DNA of 64,000 bases from Stutzerimonas stutzeri (lineage in GTDB: Bacteria > Pseudomonadota > Gammaproteobacteria > Pseudomonadales > Pseudomonadaceae), in NCBI RefSeq assembly GCF_038561965.1, contig NZ_CP139348.1:1116001-1180000 (forward strand), written 5' to 3'. Positions within the stretch are counted from its first letter, which is position 1, and the number at the start of each line of letters is the position of its first letter. The translations under genes were made by a program, and so were the position numbers. A model generated the notes under the pieces. That model saw only the letters and a list, made by a program, of their open reading frames with translations. It searched no databases and had not been told where the DNA came from. Positions 59,685 through 64,000 of the stretch are shown piece after piece.

Positions 59685-59700
59685 CTACCGTGCCTGGTAG
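59685..59700. promoter_or_regulatory. Candidate TetR operator CTACC-N6-GGTAG
   Basis: CTACC-GTGCCT-GGTAG inverted repeat 21-36 bp before the TetR start codon, a normal position for autorepression. Short arms, so tentative. Confidence 0.3.
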
Positions 59701-59783
59701 CCTGCGGCAGCATCCTAGCACCGGCTTCTCTTTCGCCTCAAGAAAGCGCCGGATTCGATAGGTTGTGCACAATAAAGTGTATA

Positions 59784-59795
59784 TTTGTATGCAAA
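59784..59795. promoter_or_regulatory. AT-rich near-palindrome TTTGTATGCAAA
   Basis: 12-bp near-palindrome inside an AT-rich patch (59770-59800) in the divergent gap between the TetR gene and the binding-protein gene. The 9-mer TTGTATGCA inside it recurs at 62385-62393 before the second chemoreceptor. Confidence 0.35.
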
Positions 59796-59912
59796 ATATT
59801 CGTGCGCTCTGCTACTGTCCTTTGCGTTGCACTGTAACCGGATGCGCTGGGCTGATCTCGCTCCACCGAACCGCTGCGCAGTCGTGCCGATTGATAACAA
59901 AAGGAGTTGGTC

Positions 59913-60731
59913 ATGAAGTCCTTTCTTGCCTCGGTTGTTCTGGTGTTCTCGCTTCCCGCCCTCGCTGAGCCGACCTACACCATCGGCGTTGAGAAGGCGG
60001 CATTCCTGCCGCACTACCAGGGTGACGCCGAGGGCAATTACCAAGGCTTTGCGCGCGAGGTTTTCGACCGTTTCGCCGCCCATAGTGGCGTGCGGGTAAC
60101 CCTGCGGGTGATGCCGGTCGATGCGCTATTGCCGGCGCTGCTGGCAGGCGAAATCGATGCGAAATACCCCGACAACCCGAACTGGTCGGTCCCGGCGAAG
60201 ACCGGGCGCGACGTGAGATACAGCCAGCCACTGGTCAACTATGTCGATGGGGTCATGGTGGCGCCGCGCCGCGCAGGACTCGGCCTCGAGCAACTCCGGC
60301 GGCTCGCCGTGGTGGATGGCTGGACACCGCGGGGTTACGAAGACCGTATCGGCACGAATCAAATTCTGTTGGTCAGTACCAGGGATCTGCCGCGCATGGT
60401 GCGGCAGGCGCTGTTGAAGGACACCGATGGCGGCTACTACAACGTAGTGGTTGCAGCCCATTACCTTAATAACGTGCGGGCCAAGCCCGGCGCGTTGGTT
60501 TTCGATCCGGGCCTGCCGCATACCCGCGGCACCTTCAACCTTTCCAGTGTCCGGCATCCTGAGCTGATCCTGCGATTCGACCGCTTTCTCGATGAGCAGC
60601 GTCTCGAACTCGCAGCGCTGAAGGAAAGGCATCAGGTGGAGGCCAATCTGTCGTCTGAGTACATCGGTATGGAGCAGTGGAAGGTCGACTTTATCGAGCG
60701 GAAAAAGCTCAAGCAGACCGGGGGAAACTAG
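59913..60731 (+). CDS. Periplasmic solute-binding protein, orphan (SBP family 3-like)
   Basis: 272 residues from MKSFLASVVLVFSLPALAEPTYTIGVEKAAFLPHYQ; AAGGAG 5 bp upstream. Signal peptide about 1-18. Type-II binding-protein pattern: 'GFAREVFDRFAAHSGVRVTLRVMPVDALLPALLAGEIDAKYPDNPNWSVPAKTGRDVRYSQPLVNYVDGVMV'. No ABC permease or ATPase gene is nearby. Its stop overlaps the convergent diguanylate cyclase by 4 bp. I infer a sensing role, not transport. Ligand unknown. Confidence 0.85.
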   Translation: MKSFLASVVLVFSLPALAEPTYTIGVEKAAFLPHYQGDAEGNYQGFAREVFDRFAAHSGVRVTLRVMPVDALLPALLAGEIDAKYPDNPNWSVPAKTGRDVRYSQPLVNYVDGVMVAPRRAGLGLEQLRRLAVVDGWTPRGYEDRIGTNQILLVSTRDLPRMVRQALLKDTDGGYYNVVVAAHYLNNVRAKPGALVFDPGLPHTRGTFNLSSVRHPELILRFDRFLDEQRLELAALKERHQVEANLSSEYIGMEQWKVDFIERKKLKQTGGN

Positions 60732-62212
60732 CAGCCGGACGGCGCAGTACCAGCGGTTTCGTGGGTTGCAGCAGCCAGGCATACGCGGTTGCGTCCGCTG
60801 TTTTTCGCTCGATAGAGGGCCTCGTCCGCTTCCCGTAGCATCTGTTCAAGCGTGCCTTTGGGTGCAAGACGCGCAGCGCCAATGCTTACGGTGACCTCCA
60901 GGCGCGTGCCGTCATAGTTGAACAGCTCTGCCTCTGTAGCCGCTCGCACGCGCTCTGCCAGCGAGGCTGCGGTGGCGAAGTCGGTGTCTTTGAAGAGCAC
61001 GACGAATTCTTCGCCGCCCCATCGGGATACCAGATCGGACTGCCGAATCTGCCTGCTCAGCAGTTGCGCAAAGTGACGAAGCACGAAATCACCGGCCAGA
61101 TGCCCGTGTCGATCGTTGAACTGCTTGAAGTGGTCCAGATCAAGAATTACCGCGCACAGGCTACCTTGTTGCCGCCTGGTTTCCAGGATGGCCTGTCCGG
61201 CGACCAGCGCAAAACCATGACGATTGAGCAATCCGGTCAGGGCATCGTGGGTGGCCATGGTTTCGATCCGCTGCAGATAGCGGCGGCTGATCAGACCCAC
61301 CAGCGACAGCACCGTGGCGGTCACGCTGAAGCAGATCAGCAGATTTATCCAGAGGGCGCGGCGCACCGGCGCCATAACGCTGCTTTCCTGCTTTTCAACC
61401 ATCAGGAACCAGCCCAGCTCCGGGATATCCCGAATGTTGATGAAGTGTTGCGCGCCCCCGCTCTCGTACGCGAATGAGCCCGGGCGAAGCTGCGGCAATT
61501 GTCGGTTGAGATCGGCCAGGCCAGGGACATCGGCCAGCGCGGTTCCGCGGGCAGCGCCATCCGGCCCGCCATGTTGACCGCTCATGGCGATGCGTCGGCG
61601 TGCATCGACGAAGTAGATGTTGCGTTGAAAACGACGCTGGTACGTATCGATCAGCTCCACGACCCGCTCGAGCGTCAAGCCAACCCCAGCGACACCCAGG
61701 AACTCACCGCCAGCGCCTAGCACGCGATAGTTGATGAACATCGTCAGCCTTGAGACGTCGACGACGATTTCCCAAGGTAGTCCGCTCTGTTCGAAGCGAT
61801 AGAACCAGCCGTCGGCTGTATCGCTCGGTTGCATGGTTTGGGCTGAGGTGTCTGTGTAATAGGTTTCCGACACGCGCGAGGCGAAGAAGGCCGTGGACGT
61901 GTCGTATCGCTGCTGGATGGCTTGCAGGTAACGGCTGATCAATGCCGGGTTGGCTTCACCATGATCCAACCAGTCGAGCACGAAAGGATCTTGCGCCATC
62001 GCCGAGGAGACCTGGACCAGGCGAACCAGGTCTTTTTGTATTTCCCCTGAAATCACATCCGCGGTAAGCGGCAACTCCACGCCGATGATGCCTTTGCGGA
62101 TGGTTTCCCGAGACATGTAGTAGCTGGCGAGGCTGCTAACGGCGAAGCCAATTCCAATGATTACCGCCAAAAGCGGGAGCAGGGAACGCTGCTTCAGGTT
62201 CAGTCGCGGCAT
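60728..62212 (-). CDS. Cache-domain diguanylate cyclase
   Basis: 494 residues from MPRLNLKQRSLLPLLAVIIGIGFAVSSLASYYMSRETIRKG; AGGAG 7 bp upstream. Membrane helix ~12-33, extracellular dCache-type domain ~40-280 ('FVLDWL' 77-82, 'ADGWFY' 133-138, 'GVAGVG' 173-178), second helix ~287-308, then GGDEF with 'DALTGLLNRHGF', 'ILDLDHFKQFNDRHGHLAGD', I-site RQSD and GGEEF (399-403). Makes c-di-GMP in response to an extracellular ligand. The Cache part is homologous to that of the divergent chemoreceptor. Confidence 0.93.
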   Translation of the reverse strand: MPRLNLKQRSLLPLLAVIIGIGFAVSSLASYYMSRETIRKGIIGVELPLTADVISGEIQKDLVRLVQVSSAMAQDPFVLDWLDHGEANPALISRYLQAIQQRYDTSTAFFASRVSETYYTDTSAQTMQPSDTADGWFYRFEQSGLPWEIVVDVSRLTMFINYRVLGAGGEFLGVAGVGLTLERVVELIDTYQRRFQRNIYFVDARRRIAMSGQHGGPDGAARGTALADVPGLADLNRQLPQLRPGSFAYESGGAQHFINIRDIPELGWFLMVEKQESSVMAPVRRALWINLLICFSVTATVLSLVGLISRRYLQRIETMATHDALTGLLNRHGFALVAGQAILETRRQQGSLCAVILDLDHFKQFNDRHGHLAGDFVLRHFAQLLSRQIRQSDLVSRWGGEEFVVLFKDTDFATAASLAERVRAATEAELFNYDGTRLEVTVSIGAARLAPKGTLEQMLREADEALYRAKNSGRNRVCLAAATHETAGTAPSGC

Positions 62213-62311
62213 CGATCACTCCTGCCGCAACAACTGCGCGGCTCTTTGCCCGCATTCTATCTGCCGAATCAGCCCGGCCGGGACGGCGCTTCAGCCCTCC
62301 GCCAAACGGTC

Positions 62312-62338
62312 TAAAGGGCCCATTTTTCCAGTCGATAG
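62312..62338 (+). promoter_or_regulatory. Putative sigma-28 promoter of the Cache chemoreceptor
   Basis: TAAAGGGC - 11 bp - GTCGATAG. Spacing is exact; the -10 half matches 6 of 8 and the -35 half 5 of 8 of TAAAGTTT-N11-GCCGATAA. It lies about 80 bp before the chemoreceptor start. Confidence 0.5.
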
Positions 62339-62419
62339 CATAATGACGCCAAATTTATATTGATGTATACATATAGCCATCAAGTTGTATGCATTCTAAA
62401 AACAACCGAGGTCGCAGTG

Positions 62420-64000
62420 ATGCCTTTCATGCAACGCAGTATCCAATGGCAGCTGATTGTCAGCATGGGAGCAGCCCTGCTCACCAGTACTCTGATCGTC
62501 ATTCTCGTGTATTCCTCCGCGGTCAATCGCTTGGCCGAACGCTATCTCGTTGGCCAGGCATTGCCAGCAAATATCGCGGCCATTCGTAACGACATCGAGC
62601 GCACCCTTACCGCTCCGATCACCGCTACGGCCGGCATTGCACATAACGCGCTGGTGCTTGATTGGCTGCGTGCAAGCGAATCTGGCATCGGCGCGGATGC
62701 TATCGGTCGTTATCTGGACGGTGTGAAAGCGCAGCAGAACGCGCTGACCACTTCGATCGCGGTACTGGAGAGCGGCAACTATTACTCAGAGGCGGGCCTA
62801 TCTCGCACGCTCAGCCGCAGCGCGGCAGGCGACGGTTGGTTCTACAGCCTTATAGATGGCGGCATCGAACGGCGTTTCGAGATTGATATCGACAAGGCCT
62901 CTCGGCAACCGACCCTGTTTATCAACCAGCGCATCAGTGTCGCTGGTAAGACCTTGGGTGTTGCAGGGCTGGGCTACAGCCTTACGAGCATGTCCGAGCT
63001 GATCAGCAACTTTCGTTTTGGCGAGCGCGGTGAGGTGTATCTCATCAGTGGCGATGGCCGGGTGAAGGTACATCCACGAACCGAGAACAATGACCGAGCA
63101 GAACTGAGCACGCTGACCGGGCGTGATGCCGCGCAGCAACTGCTCAACCGGGCCGAGGGGGCGGTACGCTTCGAGCGCGACGGTGAAGCATTTCTGGCGA
63201 TCGCACAGCCGCTGGAAAGCCTTGGCTGGGTACTGGTGAGCGAAGTGCCGGAAGCGGAAATCTTTGCTGAAGCCCGTCGTACGCTTTGGACCATCAGCCT
63301 GATCGGCGCGTGCATTGCCCTGTTTTTCCTCGGGCTAGTCGTCTTGTTGGCCCGAGGCCTGGTGAAACCGATTCGCCAGGTGACCAACGCGCTGGTTGAA
63401 ATCGGCGGAGGTGGTGGCGATCTCACGCGTCGGCTGGACGAAAGCCGTGCCGACGAGCTCGGCGATCTGGCGCGCGGCTTCAATCGCTTTATCGGCAGCC
63501 TGCGCAGTCTGATCGGCGATGTGCTCAACACCAGCGAGCAGTTGCGCACCGCTGTCGGCCAGGTGGCGCGGGTGGTCGACGACACCGCCGTGCGCGCGGG
63601 GCGTCAGCATGAGATGACCGACATGGTCGCCACAGCCGTGCACGAGATGGGTCTCACCGTGCAGGAAATCGCGCGCAACGCCAGCAACGCGGCGCAAGCC
63701 TCGCAAGGCGCGCGCAGCGAGGCACTGCAGGCGCGACAGGTGGTGGGTGAATCGATCAGGCACATCGAGCGGATGTCCGGCGAGATCGGCCAGGCAGCCA
63801 GCTCGGTCACCGAGCTCGCGCAGCAGGTGGCCTCAATCGATCAGGTGCTGGCGGTGATCCGCAGCATTTCCGAGCAGACCAATCTGCTGGCACTCAACGC
63901 GGCCATCGAAGCGGCCCGTGCCGGCGACATGGGTCGTGGCTTCGCGGTCGTGGCCGATGAGGTGCGCACGCTGGCCAGCCGCACCCAGGCATCGACGGAC
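62420..64000 (+). CDS. Methyl-accepting chemotaxis protein with Cache sensor (partial, 3' end outside window)
   Basis: At least 527 residues from MPFMQRSIQWQLIVSMGAALLTSTLIVILVYSSAV; GAGGT 8 bp upstream. Membrane helix ~12-32, Cache domain ~40-280 ('LVLDWL' 78-83, 'GDGWFY' 137-142, 'GVAGLG' 180-185), second helix ~290-315, HAMP ('LVKPIRQVTNALVEIGGGGGDLTRRLD'), and a signalling domain reaching 'ISEQTNLLALNAAIEAARAGDMGRGFAVVADEVRTLASRTQAST' at the window edge. Divergent from the Cache diguanylate cyclase with which it shares the sensor type. Confidence 0.93.
   Translation, partial: MPFMQRSIQWQLIVSMGAALLTSTLIVILVYSSAVNRLAERYLVGQALPANIAAIRNDIERTLTAPITATAGIAHNALVLDWLRASESGIGADAIGRYLDGVKAQQNALTTSIAVLESGNYYSEAGLSRTLSRSAAGDGWFYSLIDGGIERRFEIDIDKASRQPTLFINQRISVAGKTLGVAGLGYSLTSMSELISNFRFGERGEVYLISGDGRVKVHPRTENNDRAELSTLTGRDAAQQLLNRAEGAVRFERDGEAFLAIAQPLESLGWVLVSEVPEAEIFAEARRTLWTISLIGACIALFFLGLVVLLARGLVKPIRQVTNALVEIGGGGGDLTRRLDESRADELGDLARGFNRFIGSLRSLIGDVLNTSEQLRTAVGQVARVVDDTAVRAGRQHEMTDMVATAVHEMGLTVQEIARNASNAAQASQGARSEALQARQVVGESIRHIERMSGEIGQAASSVTELAQQVASIDQVLAVIRSISEQTNLLALNAAIEAARAGDMGRGFAVVADEVRTLASRTQASTD

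Overview
The window is chromosomal DNA from a high-GC gammaproteobacterium of the Pseudomonas lineage, most likely the Stutzerimonas (Pseudomonas stutzeri) group. I infer this from gene content and from an order that, from memory, follows the P. aeruginosa PA4359-PA4398 region (sensor/panE/response regulator/yajQ/mscS/ampG ... fxsA/groES/groEL ... mexVW ... imelysin genes ... bifA/sodB/argO/argP) and the PA1498-PA1502 region (pyk/glycerate kinase/glxR/hyi/gcl). I saw no rRNA, tRNA, insertion sequence, prophage or CRISPR array. Identifications rest on reading sequence motifs; no database search was run.

Layout. 1-12 kb: a partial HAMP sensor, panE, a REC protein with a degenerate GGDEF domain, yajQ, mscS, ampG, an alkyltransferase-like protein, a DUF481 outer-membrane protein, an SDR enzyme, a HugZ-like protein, fxsA and groES-groEL behind a clear sigma-32 promoter. 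12-18.5 kb: a MexVW-type RND pump and a chemoreceptor behind a near-consensus sigma-28 promoter. 18.5-23.7 kb: an iron-type cluster (DUF1513, two imelysin-family lipoproteins, a di-heme lipoprotein) with a Fur-box candidate. 23.8-31 kb: lemA, a GIDE protein carrying an EF-hand loop, a spermidine-synthase-like protein, bifA, sodB, and divergent argO/argP. 31-40 kb: a membrane coiled-coil protein under a CRP/Vfr-type palindrome, the autotransporter esterase estA, a diguanylate cyclase, pncB, a small KGG stress protein, and a flavohemoglobin operon with an ANR/DNR-type box. 40-49.6 kb: a urea transporter, pyk, and the glyoxylate-to-glycerate pathway (ttuD, glxR, hyi, gcl) with a divergent LysR regulator, then a periplasmic 5-hydroxyisourate hydrolase and an HbpS-like protein. 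49.7-54.7 kb: an OmpR-type two-component system, exonuclease III, a GAF-EAL protein and a DUF2383 protein. 54.7-59.7 kb: an EmrAB/NodT-type tripartite efflux operon preceded by a RutR-like TetR regulator. 59.9-64 kb: an orphan periplasmic binding protein, a Cache-diguanylate cyclase and a divergent Cache-chemoreceptor cut by the window end.

How the genes work together. Cyclic-di-GMP signalling is well represented: a degenerate-GGDEF response regulator, YajQ, BifA, two diguanylate cyclases with GGEEF and I-site motifs, and a GAF-EAL protein. Gcl, Hyi, GlxR, TtuD and Pyk together convert glyoxylate to pyruvate. With the urea transporter on one side and 5-hydroxyisourate hydrolase on the other, this suggests a connection to purine/ureide breakdown.

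The most interesting regulatory signal is an 18-bp palindrome, CATTAC-N6-GTAATG, between the hydroxyisourate hydrolase/HbpS operon and the divergent two-component system. Its arms match the box I recall for E. coli HprR (YedW), whose genes also lie next to hiuH. The second is the last 4 kb, where a diguanylate cyclase and a chemoreceptor share a homologous extracellular sensor domain beside a binding protein with no ABC permease.
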